Assembly (NCBI RefSeq): GCF_024171815.1
Contig: NZ_JAMTCJ010000002.1
Coordinates: 434,001-498,000, forward strand
DNA: 64,000 nucleotides
Direction of reading: 5' to 3'
Origin: Williamsia maris
GTDB taxonomy: Bacteria; Actinomycetota; Actinomycetes; Mycobacteriales; Mycobacteriaceae
The first letter of the stretch is position 1, and every line of letters starts with the position of its first letter. The translations under genes and the position numbers were made by a program. A model generated the notes under the pieces. That model saw only the letters and a list, made by a program, of their open reading frames with translations. It did not search any database and was not told where the DNA came from. Below are positions 26,497-35,040 of the stretch, piece by piece.

Positions 26497-27759
26497 TCAA
26501 TCGGGAAGTTTCGGGACCTCCATGCCCTCGCTGCGGTTGAGCAGCACCGCGCGCGTCAGGACAGACGCCCCGAAGCGGTTGCGGAGATCGTCCATCGCGT
26601 CGTCGAGCGCGGCGGTGTCCATGGTGACCGCGCCGCCGCTGCTCTCCTCGCGGAACGACCCCGCCGCGGTGTCGCCGAACGGCAGCGCCAGCTGGATCGC
26701 GTCGTCGTTGTCGAGGTTGGTCAGCGACAATCCGATCAGCGTGCAACCGCGGTCGGTCAGCTGCGGCATCGCGTCGGACAGCAGGCGGCGAGCGGCCAGC
26801 AGGATCACCTCGGTGGACGCCGTGGCCTCGGACAGCGTGTGCGAGCGCGACGCACGGGTGAAGTCGTCGAAGCGCAGACGGAGAACCACCGTTCGACAGA
26901 CACGATTCGCGGTGCGCAGACGTTTACCCAGCCGGTCGGTGATGGCGACGATCGACGCCTCGATGTCGGCCTCGGTCTTGGGGCGGCGGCCCAGGGCGCG
27001 CTGGGAACCGATCGACCGTCGACGGCGTCCGACGTGGACCGGCCGGGGGTCGCGGGCCATGCTGAGGGCGAACAGGTGGCGCCCGGCCGCCGGCCCCAAC
27101 AGCGCGGTCATCATCGACTCACCGAGGTCGGCGATGTCTCCGACGGTGTGGATGCCACTGCCGTGGAGCTTTGCCGAGGTCACCTTGCCCACGCCCCAGA
27201 GCCGCTCGACCGGCAGCGGGTGGAGGAACTCGATCTCGCCGTCCGGCGGGACGACCAGCAGGCCGTCCGGCTTGCCGACCGCGCTGGCGACCTTCGCGAG
27301 GAACTTGGTGCGGGCGACACCGACCGTGATGGCGAGCCCGACGTCGCTGTGTATCCGGGCCCGTAGGCGGGTGGCGATCTCGACGGGTGATCCGGCGATG
27401 CGTCGCAGGCCACCGACGTCGAGGAACGCCTCGTCGATGGAGATGCCCTCGACCAGCGGAGTGGTGTCGCGGAAAATCTCGAACACCGCGCGGCTCGCCT
27501 CGGTGTAGGCCTCGAACCGGGGAGGCACGACGATCGCCTGCGGACAGAGCCGGCGCGCCTCCTGCTCGCCGATCGCCGTGCGGATGCCGAACGCCTTGGC
27601 CTCGTAGCTGGCCGCCAAGACCACGCCACCACCGACGATCACCGGTCGCCCGCGCAGGGACGGGTTGTCGCGCTGCTCTACCGATGCGTAGAACGCGTCG
27701 AGATCGGCGTGGAGGATCGTGGCGTCACCTGGGGGCCGCTCCGAACCACGATCCTGCAC
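26497..27759 (-). CDS. dinB: DNA polymerase IV (Y-family translesion polymerase)
   Basis: About 420 residues. Catalytic acidic residues lie in ILHADLDAFYASVEQRD and SIDEAFLDVGG; VGVARTKFLAKVASAVGKPDG is the Y-family palm/fingers signature and LWGVGKVTSAKL is the helix-hairpin-helix. The little-finger domain follows with SIGSQRALGRRPKTE. The C-terminus (LALPFGD near 375) resembles a beta-clamp-binding peptide. Two in-frame GTG codons (27765, 27759) fall inside a LexA-type box, so the exact start is uncertain. It replicates past damaged bases with low fidelity. Confidence 0.92.
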   Translation of the reverse strand: MQDRGSERPPGDATILHADLDAFYASVEQRDNPSLRGRPVIVGGGVVLAASYEAKAFGIRTAIGEQEARRLCPQAIVVPPRFEAYTEASRAVFEIFRDTTPLVEGISIDEAFLDVGGLRRIAGSPVEIATRLRARIHSDVGLAITVGVARTKFLAKVASAVGKPDGLLVVPPDGEIEFLHPLPVERLWGVGKVTSAKLHGSGIHTVGDIADLGESMMTALLGPAAGRHLFALSMARDPRPVHVGRRRRSIGSQRALGRRPKTEADIEASIVAITDRLGKRLRTANRVCRTVVLRLRFDDFTRASRSHTLSEATASTEVILLAARRLLSDAMPQLTDRGCTLIGLSLTNLDNDDAIQLALPFGDTAAGSFREESSGGAVTMDTAALDDAMDDLRNRFGASVLTRAVLLNRSEGMEVPKLPD

Positions 27760-27772
27760 GAACACATGTTCG
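27759..27772 (-). promoter_or_regulatory. LexA (SOS) box at dinB
   Basis: CGAAC-ACAT-GTTCG matches all ten inner positions of the actinobacterial/Gram-positive SOS box CGAAC-N4-GTTCG. It lies exactly at the beginning of dinB, overlapping the candidate GTG starts, which suggests repression by LexA over a very short or absent leader. Confidence 0.8.
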
Positions 27773-27799
27773 CATCTGGCCCCGACAACCCGAGCCCGA

Positions 27800-28558
27800 T
27801 CAGGCCGGTGACGAACCCCCGCGATGGTCGGCGGCGGCAGCCCGTCTACGAGCCAGCACGCCGAGCCACTGCTCGAAGAGCGCAGCCTCGGCGGGGCTCA
27901 GGTCCTCGTTGCCGTGCGACAACAGTGCCCGCAGCGCGATCGCGTGGCGGGCCACATCGTCGGCAGTGCGATCAGTAGCCCGGTCGGAGGCGTCGACGGT
28001 GACCGCACCCAGGACGGCGTCTCGGGTGTTCGCCGACAACGATTGCGCCGCGGGAAGAGTCGCCGGATCTGTGGTGATGAGTGTCATCGCGACGCCGATG
28101 CCGGTCGCATAGATCATCGCGGCCGCCGTGTCGACGGGCAGCGCCAGGCGACCCGCAGCGGCGGCCCGCTCGACTATCCGGCGCAGCACCTCGTAGACCT
28201 GGGTGGACTCATCCCCGCCCGGGCCGAGTCGCCGCTCGCCGTACATCAGCGTGTAGATGGCGGGGTTCGCCTGTGCGAACTCGATGTGCAGATCCCACCC
28301 GGCCCGTAATTCCCCGACGGGGTCGGTTCCGTGTTCATGCCGGGTGTTGGCGGTCAGGAAGCGCTGGAATCCGTCCGCGGCGACCGTCTGCAACAGCGAT
28401 CGCATGTCACCGAAGTGGCGATAGATGGTCTGGGCCTGCACGTTCGCCTCAGCGCTGACCGCTCGCGTGGTCACCGCGTCGCGGCCACCGTCGGCGAGCA
28501 GACCCGTGGCGGCGTCGAGGATTCGATCCCGTGGCGAGCGGGGCACGTCGCGACTCAT
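27800..28558 (-). CDS. TetR-family transcriptional regulator
   Basis: 252 residues from the ATG at 28558 (MSRDVPRSPRDRILDAA). The N-terminal helix-turn-helix reads AVTTRAVSAEANVQAQTIYRHFGDMRSLL; the C-terminal part is a TetR ligand/dimer domain. It diverges from the SDR gene at 28649 across a 90-bp region holding nested palindromes, so it very probably represses that SDR/SnoaL operon and itself. Inducer unknown. Confidence 0.92.
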   Translation of the reverse strand: MSRDVPRSPRDRILDAATGLLADGGRDAVTTRAVSAEANVQAQTIYRHFGDMRSLLQTVAADGFQRFLTANTRHEHGTDPVGELRAGWDLHIEFAQANPAIYTLMYGERRLGPGGDESTQVYEVLRRIVERAAAAGRLALPVDTAAAMIYATGIGVAMTLITTDPATLPAAQSLSANTRDAVLGAVTVDASDRATDRTADDVARHAIALRALLSHGNEDLSPAEAALFEQWLGVLARRRAAAADHRGGSSPA

Positions 28559-28564
28559 GTGAGC

Positions 28565-28604
28565 AACGATAACAGCTGTGTCACATCGTTGATGTGTTAT
28601 CGTT
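28565..28604. promoter_or_regulatory. Nested palindromic operator between TetR and SDR genes
   Basis: The outer arms AACGATAACA (28565-28574) and TGTTATCGTT (28595-28604) are perfect complements. Inside them CACATC-GTT-GATGTG (28582-28596) forms a second palindrome. This fits a TetR-dimer operator covering both divergent promoters. Confidence 0.7.
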
Positions 28605-28648
28605 GATGCATACTCAACGTGAGCATCGATCACATAATGGAGGATTCC

Positions 28649-29356
28649 ATGCCCGACCCCACCATCACCCTGATCACCGGAGCCAACCGAGGAATCGGTC
28701 GCGCACTGGCGGCCCAGCTCGCCGATCGTGGCCACACCGTCGTCGCCGCCGCGCGCACCGAGGAGGCGGCTCGATCCGCGGCCTCCGAGTTGGTCGACGC
28801 CGGATCGGCCCGATCGATCGTCCCGCTCGTTCTCGACGTCACCGATCCCGACTCCGTCCGCGCGGCCGCCGAGAACGTCGACTCCGATCTCGGTCGAGTC
28901 GACGTCTTGGTCAACAACGCGGCCATTCATTTCGACGCCTGGCAGAGCGCGGTCGACGCCGACCTCGACGTCGTCACCGCAGCCCTGAACACCAATCTCA
29001 TCGGCACCTGGCGCGTCACGCAGGCTTTCTTGCCGCTTCTCCGAAAGGGTCACTCGGCGCGCATCGTCAACGTGTCCTCCGAGCAGGCGTCGCTGACACG
29101 GATGGGTGCCGGCGTGCCCGCCTACCGGACGTCCAAGGTCGCCCTCAACGGACTGACCCGGATGCTCGCCGCAGAACTGGCCGATGCCGGCATCACCGTC
29201 GACGTCGCGTCACCGGGGTGGACCGCGACCGACATGGGTGGTGAGGGAGGACGTCCGGTTCCCGACGGGGCCGAGAGCATCCGTCGGGTGATCGAACTAC
29301 CCGCCGGCACCGGCACCGGCCGGTTCTTCCAGGACGGCGCCGAACTGCCGTGGTGA
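28649..29356 (+). CDS. Short-chain dehydrogenase/reductase
   Basis: 235 residues. Cofactor motif TGANRGIGRALAAQLADRGH, NNAA segment, catalytic Ser in NVSSEQAS and YxxxK in AYRTSKVAL: a classical SDR, probably NADPH-dependent. ATG 28649 is chosen over upstream starts because GGAGG lies five bases before it. It ends overlapping the GTG that could start the SnoaL-like gene, forming a two-gene operon controlled by the divergent TetR. Substrate not evident. Confidence 0.92.
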   Translation: MPDPTITLITGANRGIGRALAAQLADRGHTVVAAARTEEAARSAASELVDAGSARSIVPLVLDVTDPDSVRAAAENVDSDLGRVDVLVNNAAIHFDAWQSAVDADLDVVTAALNTNLIGTWRVTQAFLPLLRKGHSARIVNVSSEQASLTRMGAGVPAYRTSKVALNGLTRMLAAELADAGITVDVASPGWTATDMGGEGGRPVPDGAESIRRVIELPAGTGTGRFFQDGAELPW

Positions 29357-29400
29357 CCGACCCCGCAATCCACAACCGCACCACCAGAACGGACACCACG

Positions 29401-29826
29401 ATGACCCCCTCGATCGACGACCTCGTCACCACGTTCTATCGCGCGTTCTCCGGCGACACCGATCTGCTCGAGACCGTGGTCACGCCGGACTGGGAGGACA
29501 TCCCGCTCGCGCCCGGCCAGGGCCCCGGACCCCAGGGGGCCGTGCCGATCATCAGCGGACTGTCCCAGGCGGTCAGCGAACTCGAGATCGTCGTCCTCGA
29601 CGTGGTCGACGGCCGCGGATCGGATGGCAACGGCACCATTGCGACGCGCTGCGAGATCCGCGGCGTGCACACGGGTGAGCTCATGGGCGCCCCGGGAACG
29701 GGCCGCGAGATCGCCGTCGCCCTGCACGAGTTCCACGAGATCGCCGACGGCAGGATCCGCAGAACCTGGCATCTGGAGGACTGGTTCGGTTTCATTCGCC
29801 GAGCTCAGGACGTCGTCGCGCCATAA
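29401..29826 (+). CDS. SnoaL-like/NTF2-fold polyketide-cyclase-type protein
   Basis: 141 residues from ATG 29401 (MTPSIDDLVTTFYRAFSG). Single NTF2-like alpha/beta barrel: DLLETVVTPDWEDIPLAPGQGPG, then GREIAVALHEFHEIADGRI and WHLEDWFGF, the ester-cyclase/SnoaL pattern. A GTG at 29353 overlapping the SDR stop is an alternative start that would add 16 unconserved-looking residues. It probably acts on the same small molecule as the SDR. Confidence 0.85.
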   Translation: MTPSIDDLVTTFYRAFSGDTDLLETVVTPDWEDIPLAPGQGPGPQGAVPIISGLSQAVSELEIVVLDVVDGRGSDGNGTIATRCEIRGVHTGELMGAPGTGREIAVALHEFHEIADGRIRRTWHLEDWFGFIRRAQDVVAP

Positions 29827-29865
29827 CCCTGTCCGCAGGCCCTCACACCGTGTATTCGTGGACAC

Positions 29866-30675
29866 ATGACCACCCCCGTACGCATCGGTGTCCAGATCCA
29901 GCCCCAGCACTCGCCCGAGTACTCACACATGCGTGACGCACTACGTCGCGCGGAGGACATGGGTGTCGACGTCGCCTTCAACTGGGATCACTTCTTCCCG
30001 CTCTACGGCGACCCCGACGGCGCGCACTACGAGTGCTGGACGATGCTCGGCGCCTGGGCGGAGCAGACCTCGCGCATCGAGATCGGCGCGCTGGTCACGT
30101 GCAACTCCTACCGGAACCCGGAGTTGCTGGCCGACATGGCCCGCACCGTCGACAACATCTCCGACGGCCGACTGATCCTGGGCATCGGGTCGGGCTGGAA
30201 GGAAAAGGATTACGACGAGTACGGCTATGACTTCGGTACCGCAGGCAGTCGCCTCGACGATCTCGCCGCGGCGCTCCCGCGCATCCGCGCCCGATTGGGG
30301 AAGCTGAACCCCGCCCCCACCCGCGAGATCCCGATCCTGATCGGCGGTCAGGGTGAGAAGAAGACGTTGAAGTTGGTGGCGCAGCACGCACACATCTGGC
30401 ACGGCTTCGTCGACCCCGAGAGCTACGCCCACAAGAGCGCAGTGCTCGCCGAACACTGCGCGGCCGTCGGGCGAGACCCGAGCGAGATCCAGCACTCGGC
30501 CGGTGTCGAGCTAAACGGTGGCGTGAGCCGTGGCGAGGGGGTCAAGGAGCTCGTGGCCAAGGCCGACGAACTGCACGCCGCCGGGATCACCCTGTTCACC
30601 GTCGGCGTGAACGGTCCCGACTACGACCTGTCGGTGGCCGAAGAACTCTGCCGCTGGCGCGACTCGATCTCCTGA
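29866..30675 (+). CDS. LLM-class F420-dependent oxidoreductase
   Basis: 269 residues with a luciferase-like TIM barrel: RIGVQIQPQHSPEYSHMRDAL, AFNWDHFFPLYGDPDG, TSRIEIGALVTCNSYRNPELLA and LILGIGSGWKEKDYDEYG. GGQGEKKTLKLVAQHAHIWH near residue 165 is typical of the mycobacterial F420-dependent subgroup. Its substrate cannot be told from sequence. It lies 39 bp after the SnoaL gene on the same strand. Confidence 0.9.
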   Translation: MTTPVRIGVQIQPQHSPEYSHMRDALRRAEDMGVDVAFNWDHFFPLYGDPDGAHYECWTMLGAWAEQTSRIEIGALVTCNSYRNPELLADMARTVDNISDGRLILGIGSGWKEKDYDEYGYDFGTAGSRLDDLAAALPRIRARLGKLNPAPTREIPILIGGQGEKKTLKLVAQHAHIWHGFVDPESYAHKSAVLAEHCAAVGRDPSEIQHSAGVELNGGVSRGEGVKELVAKADELHAAGITLFTVGVNGPDYDLSVAEELCRWRDSIS

Positions 30676-30739
30676 GCGCCTCCCGCGACGTCACGATCAT
30701 CACACCCCGCAGGCGCTCGCCGAAGAGCAGACTGGATTC

Positions 30740-31123
30740 ATGTCCGGAATACTGTTCTTCGACGGCGACTGCGGAATGTGCACCCGCGCCAAGGATCTGC
30801 TGCTGCGGATGAACCGCACCGGCGCCGTGCGCACCGAACCCATGCAGCGCCCCGGCACCGCGGAACGGGTCGGTGCGCCGGCGGATACGTTCATGGACTC
30901 GGTCTGGTGGCTCGACGACGACGGCACGGTCTACTCCGCGGCACATGCCGCCAATGCCGCGGTCGCCGCCGGACTCGGAACCCGTATCCCGTTGGCGATC
31001 TACCGACTCCCCGGTGTCCACCAGGTCCAGGAACTCACCTACCGCTGGGTCGCGGGCCATCGCCAGTACTTCCCCGGCACCACCCCGCACTGCACATCTG
31101 CACCGGGCGACTGCGCGCGCTGA
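30740..31123 (+). CDS. DCC1-like thiol-disulfide oxidoreductase family protein (DUF393)
   Basis: 127 residues. The N-terminal DGDCGMCTRAK carries the Dxx-C-x2-C motif that defines the family, after FF at the end of a predicted beta strand. Family members are thioredoxin-like proteins thought to handle thiol-disulfide exchange, with few defined roles. It converges with the minus-strand gene at 31139. Confidence 0.88.
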   Translation: MSGILFFDGDCGMCTRAKDLLLRMNRTGAVRTEPMQRPGTAERVGAPADTFMDSVWWLDDDGTVYSAAHAANAAVAAGLGTRIPLAIYRLPGVHQVQELTYRWVAGHRQYFPGTTPHCTSAPGDCAR

Positions 31124-31138
31124 ACAACACCGCGGGCA

Positions 31139-31765
31139 TCAGGCGGCGGAGACCTCGTCGGCGCCGAGCGCGAAGTCCCAGTGGCCGACCCCGTTGTTGG
31201 CCAGCCCCACGGTGACCAGGCCCATCCCCTCGAGCCAGTGCGCCATCGTCAGCCCGCCGACGTCGAGCGGTCGCAGTCCGAGACCGGCCACGAATCCCGA
31301 CACCTCGGTCTTGGCCTGCTGGTCGTCGCCGGCGATGAACACGTCGGGCCTCCCCTTCTCCAACACGTTGCGAAAGATGGTGTTGAACGCCTTGATCACG
31401 CGTGCGCCCGCAGGAGCCACCTCGGCGACCTTCTGCGCGATCGAGGTCTCCTCGCCGTGTGCCAGTGCGTCGAACGAGGCGTTGAACGGGTTGCTGATGT
31501 CGACGATGATCTTGTCGGCGAGAGCGTCTGCGTACTCGACAACGACCGGGGCCACACCGTCGTGCAACAGGGCCGTGATCACGATGTCGCCGGCGGGGAC
31601 GGCACCCCATGTGCCCACGGAGGCACCTCCGCCCAGGACTGTCGCCAGCTGTTCGGCTCTGGACCGATCACGTCCCATCACCTCGACCGTGTCGCCCGCG
31701 GCCACCGCGCGTGTGCCGATGGTGCGGGCCATGTTTCCCGTGCCGAGAAGGGTGATGCTGCTCAT
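31139..31765 (-). CDS. NADPH-dependent F420 reductase-like NAD(P)-binding protein
   Basis: 208 residues from ATG 31765 (MSSITLLGTGNMARTIGTRA). Rossmann motif GTGNMA, then VVEYADALADKIIVDISNPFN and VIKAFNTIFRNVL, the pattern of NADPH:F420 oxidoreductase-like proteins. LDVGGLTMAHWLEGMGL near the C-terminus is also family-typical. It may regenerate reduced F420 for LLM enzymes such as the one at 29866, but many such proteins are orphan reductases. AGAG precedes the start. Confidence 0.87.
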   Translation of the reverse strand: MSSITLLGTGNMARTIGTRAVAAGDTVEVMGRDRSRAEQLATVLGGGASVGTWGAVPAGDIVITALLHDGVAPVVVEYADALADKIIVDISNPFNASFDALAHGEETSIAQKVAEVAPAGARVIKAFNTIFRNVLEKGRPDVFIAGDDQQAKTEVSGFVAGLGLRPLDVGGLTMAHWLEGMGLVTVGLANNGVGHWDFALGADEVSAA

Positions 31766-31843
31766 GAGGTTCTCTTTTCCGTGTTCGGGGAGTGCGTTGT
31801 CCGGTTCGCATCGATTGCGCACGAGCGGATTTGGTCGATGCGA

Positions 31844-32578
31844 TCAGAGGGCGGTGGTGCCGCCGTCGGCGAGGAGTTCCAGCCCGTTGACGTAGCTCGA
31901 GTCATCGGAGGCCAGGAACAGGGCGACCGTGGCGATCTCCTCGGGGCGGCCCATCTCCCCGCGAGGGATGAGCGCCTCGAAGGCGTTCTTGGTCGCCTCG
32001 TCGAACAGTTCCTCCTGTTTGGCCGTGGCGACCTGCCCGGGGGTCAGAACATTCACCCGAATCCTGCGGTCGCGCAGTTCGTTCAGCCAAACGCGAGCCC
32101 AGGCCTGCTGCACCGCCTTGCTTCCCGCGTAGAGACTCCAGCCTGGAAAGGCACTGAGGGATGCGCTGGACCCGGTCATGAAGATCGACCCGTTGTCGTT
32201 GATCAGCGGTAATGCCTTCTGCACGGTGAACAGGGTGCCGCGCGCGTTCAGGGAGAACGCCCGATCGAACTGCTCCTCCGTGATCTCTCCGAGGACGGCG
32301 GCCTCCCCCATACCGGCGCTGGCCCACAGCACGTCGATGGAACCCTTCTCCCTCCTGACCGTGTCGTACAGGCGATCCAGGTCGGCCAGATCCGACGCGT
32401 CGCCCTGAACTGCGGTGACGTTGCGGCCGATGAGGTCGACGGCGGCGTCCAGCGACTCCTGCCGTCGAGCCTGGATGAAGACGTACGCGCCTTCGTCGAC
32501 GAACAGTTTGGCGCCCGCCAGGGCCATTCCGGTTGATGCGCCCGTGATCACCGCAACCTTGCCATCGAGCTTTCCCAC
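31844..32578 (-). CDS. Short-chain dehydrogenase/reductase
   Basis: 244 residues. The cofactor loop reads TGASTGMALAGAKLF, with Ala in place of the third Gly of the usual TGxxxGxG. WASAGMGE replaces NNAG, the catalytic Ser is in MTGSSASL, and SLYAGSKAVQQ holds the Tyr and Lys. The C-terminal PRGEMGRPEEIATVALFLASDDSSY is standard. It diverges from the TetR gene at 32711, its likely repressor. The reductase at 31139 follows it by 78 bp. Confidence 0.9.
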   Translation of the reverse strand: MGKLDGKVAVITGASTGMALAGAKLFVDEGAYVFIQARRQESLDAAVDLIGRNVTAVQGDASDLADLDRLYDTVRREKGSIDVLWASAGMGEAAVLGEITEEQFDRAFSLNARGTLFTVQKALPLINDNGSIFMTGSSASLSAFPGWSLYAGSKAVQQAWARVWLNELRDRRIRVNVLTPGQVATAKQEELFDEATKNAFEALIPRGEMGRPEEIATVALFLASDDSSYVNGLELLADGGTTAL

Positions 32579-32710
32579 GATCTCTCCCTTGATTTGATGC
32601 TCTCCACCCGGCGCCCGCTTTGGTACCGGTCTGTGTACTTAAGCTAGCGGCGATCGCCGTCGCCCGCAAGCTACATACACCGATCGTTACCGGAGGCGTA
32701 TGCTGCCGGT

Positions 32711-33292
32711 ATGACGGAGTTGGAGAAGGGCCCACTGGGCCAACGACGCGGGCGGGGGGCACGGGAGCGCATTCTCAACGCGTCGAAGCAACTGTTCCGC
32801 GAGCAGGGCGTCAACCGCACGGGCGTTGATCAACTCTGTGCGGTGGCCCAGGTGTCCAAACGCACTGCGTACCAGCACTTCACCAACAAGGACGAACTGA
32901 TCGCCGAGTACCTGCGCCAGTTCGATCCGGACGTCATGTCCGGGGTGTTCGACCGCGACGACCTCTCGCCCCGCGAGCGTCTCCTGGCCGCATTCGAGGT
33001 TTCGGCGTCCGCGCCGCTGTGCCCCTACATCGGGGCCGCAGTGGAACTCCACGATCCGAAACATCCTGCGTCGCAATACGCGCGCGACTACAAGATCGCC
33101 GTCGCCGCGCGGCTCACGGACGCGGCTCGCGAGGCCGGGGCCACCGACCCCGAACAACTCGGCGAACAACTGGCGCTGTTGCTCGACGGCGCCGCCGCCC
33201 GTACTCGCGTCATCAACAGTGGGTCCTTTCCGACCGCGGCGGCCATCGCCGCCGTACTCGTCGACAGCGCGATTCCGGCCTCCCGCCGATAA
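32711..33292 (+). CDS. TetR-family transcriptional regulator
   Basis: 193 residues: helix-turn-helix RILNASKQLFREQGVNRTGV ... KRTAYQHFTNKDELIAEYL, then a TetR_C domain with the ASAPLCPYIGAAVELHDP segment. It diverges from the SDR gene at 31844; the ~130-bp gap between them holds the promoters and an imperfect inverted repeat (TGTGTA near 32633, TACATACA near 32672). It is probably the local repressor. Confidence 0.9.
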   Translation: MTELEKGPLGQRRGRGARERILNASKQLFREQGVNRTGVDQLCAVAQVSKRTAYQHFTNKDELIAEYLRQFDPDVMSGVFDRDDLSPRERLLAAFEVSASAPLCPYIGAAVELHDPKHPASQYARDYKIAVAARLTDAAREAGATDPEQLGEQLALLLDGAAARTRVINSGSFPTAAAIAAVLVDSAIPASRR

Positions 33293-33346
33293 CCCGTCGA
33301 CCGCTCGTCGTCGACGGAGCCGGCAGGACGGTGGATCGGTGCTCGG

Positions 33347-34855
33347 CTACCGACCGCCGCCGTGTTGCTCGATCGCGCGACCGACCCGGTAGAGGCTCGG
33401 TTCATCGAAGTGCCGGCCGACGATCTGCAGGCCTACGGGCAGTCCGTCCACGGTTCCGCACGGCACACTCAACGCAGGATGATGAGTGATGTTGAACGGG
33501 CAGGCATTCGCCGACATCTCGATTGCCGCCTGCATTGATGCCATGGGCCCGGCAGCTGGGTCGGGCAGTGGTTGTGCCGTCTGGGGCGTCGTCGGCATCA
33601 CCAGCACGTCGAACCGGCTCAAGGCCTCGTCGTAGGCGGCCCTCAGAACCCGGGTCTTGTTGACTGCTCTTGCGTAGTGGAGGCGACCGCTCTTGGCGTT
33701 GACGTAGTGTCCCACCATCGTGAACAGCGCCACGTTGGCCGGCCGACCGCCGACACGGTCGAGTCGGTCGAACAGATGCCCCATCATGTCCGTCGGGTAG
33801 TGGTCGTCCCGTCCGAATGCGAAACCCTGATTACGAGAGACGGTTTCGGCCATTCCCTCGATCGCTATCGCCGTCCACAGGGCCGGACCCACACTGTGCA
33901 ACGGGATCGACACGTCCTCGACCACTGCGCCGGCAGCGCGCAATGAACGGGCCGCCGAGCGCACCGATGTGGTGACGGCGGCCTCTGCGTCGGGGCTGTC
34001 GAATCCCTCGGTCACCACCCCGACACGCATTCCGCGTACCCCGGCCTCAACCGCGGCCTCGTAGTTCTCGATGCGCACGTCGCGCTGGCGGGGGTCGATA
34101 CCGTCGGGGCCGGCCAGAACCGCGAGCAGCCGGGCGTTGTCGGTGACCGTGCGCGCCATCGGGCCCACGTGGTCCAGCATCCCCTCCAGCGGCGCGATTC
34201 CGGTGTACGGCACCAGGCCATACGTCGGTTTCAGTCCGACGACGCCGGACCAGGACGCCGGCATCCGAATGGAGCCCGCCTGATCAGCCCCCAACGCCAT
34301 GTCGGCATCACCGGTCACCAGCACGACGGCGCTGCCGCTCGACGATCCACCCGCCGAGACACCGATCCGGTGTGGGTTGTGTACGGGCCCACCGTGGGAG
34401 GTATGACTCCCGCCGGACATGCAGAAGTACTCGTTGGTCGTCTTGCCGACGATCTCCGCGCCCGCTCGCAAGGCTCGTGTCACGACGGTGGCATCGCCGG
34501 TCGGGACGAAATCGGCGAGTACGTCGGACCCGTTGGCCATCGGGAGGCCGGCGACCATGATGCTGTCCTTGACCGCGAGCCGGACCCCGGCAAGGGGACC
34601 CGATTCGACCTCGGTGATCGATGCCCGCACCTGCCACGCGTGGTGCGGGTCCTCGGTGGCCGACGGCCGTCGACAGGCCACCGGCCCTCGACTGACGAGG
34701 ACCTCGGGTTCGTCTATCGCGTCGAGTGCCTCGTACACCCCGAGCATGCCTGTGATCATCTGCGTGTATTCCTCAGCTGAATCGGCGAGATCGTCGTAGC
34801 CGAGCTCCCGCGCGGTTGCGGCGATCTCGTCCGCGGTGGGCTCGGGGATGGTCAT
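33347..34855 (-). CDS. Amidase signature family hydrolase
   Basis: 502 residues from ATG 34855 (MTIPEPTADEIAATARELG). The Ser-cisSer-Lys triad is visible: Lys in AVKDSIMVAGLP, cis-Ser in GVSAGGSSSGSAVVL and nucleophile Ser in GADQAGSIRMPASW. The N-terminal helical region before the AS domain and the mandelamide-hydrolase-like length fit a broad amidase. The C-terminus is normal (LPVGLQIVGRHFDEPSLYRVG). Substrate unknown; it diverges from phoX. Confidence 0.92.
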   Translation of the reverse strand: MTIPEPTADEIAATARELGYDDLADSAEEYTQMITGMLGVYEALDAIDEPEVLVSRGPVACRRPSATEDPHHAWQVRASITEVESGPLAGVRLAVKDSIMVAGLPMANGSDVLADFVPTGDATVVTRALRAGAEIVGKTTNEYFCMSGGSHTSHGGPVHNPHRIGVSAGGSSSGSAVVLVTGDADMALGADQAGSIRMPASWSGVVGLKPTYGLVPYTGIAPLEGMLDHVGPMARTVTDNARLLAVLAGPDGIDPRQRDVRIENYEAAVEAGVRGMRVGVVTEGFDSPDAEAAVTTSVRSAARSLRAAGAVVEDVSIPLHSVGPALWTAIAIEGMAETVSRNQGFAFGRDDHYPTDMMGHLFDRLDRVGGRPANVALFTMVGHYVNAKSGRLHYARAVNKTRVLRAAYDEALSRFDVLVMPTTPQTAQPLPDPAAGPMASMQAAIEMSANACPFNITHHPALSVPCGTVDGLPVGLQIVGRHFDEPSLYRVGRAIEQHGGGR

Positions 34856-35040
34856 GTGTGGGCTCCTCGAAGATGGGATGACCTGGTCCCGTCGATGATC
34901 TGACCCATTGCGGACATTTACGGTCCTAAAAGACTCCCAACCTTCTTTGCCTTCCATTTACCTTGACCATGTGATCCCTTTACCTGGGGTGCGTAGCGTT
35001 CGGACGTTCTCGTCCACTTCCACAGCCCTGGGAGACCCAC

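Noticed and set aside
34956-34990. Possible Pho box upstream of phoX
   Set aside because: TTTACCT occurs twice, 22 bases apart, but the unit expected midway is absent and the match to the actinobacterial GTTCA-type repeat is poor.
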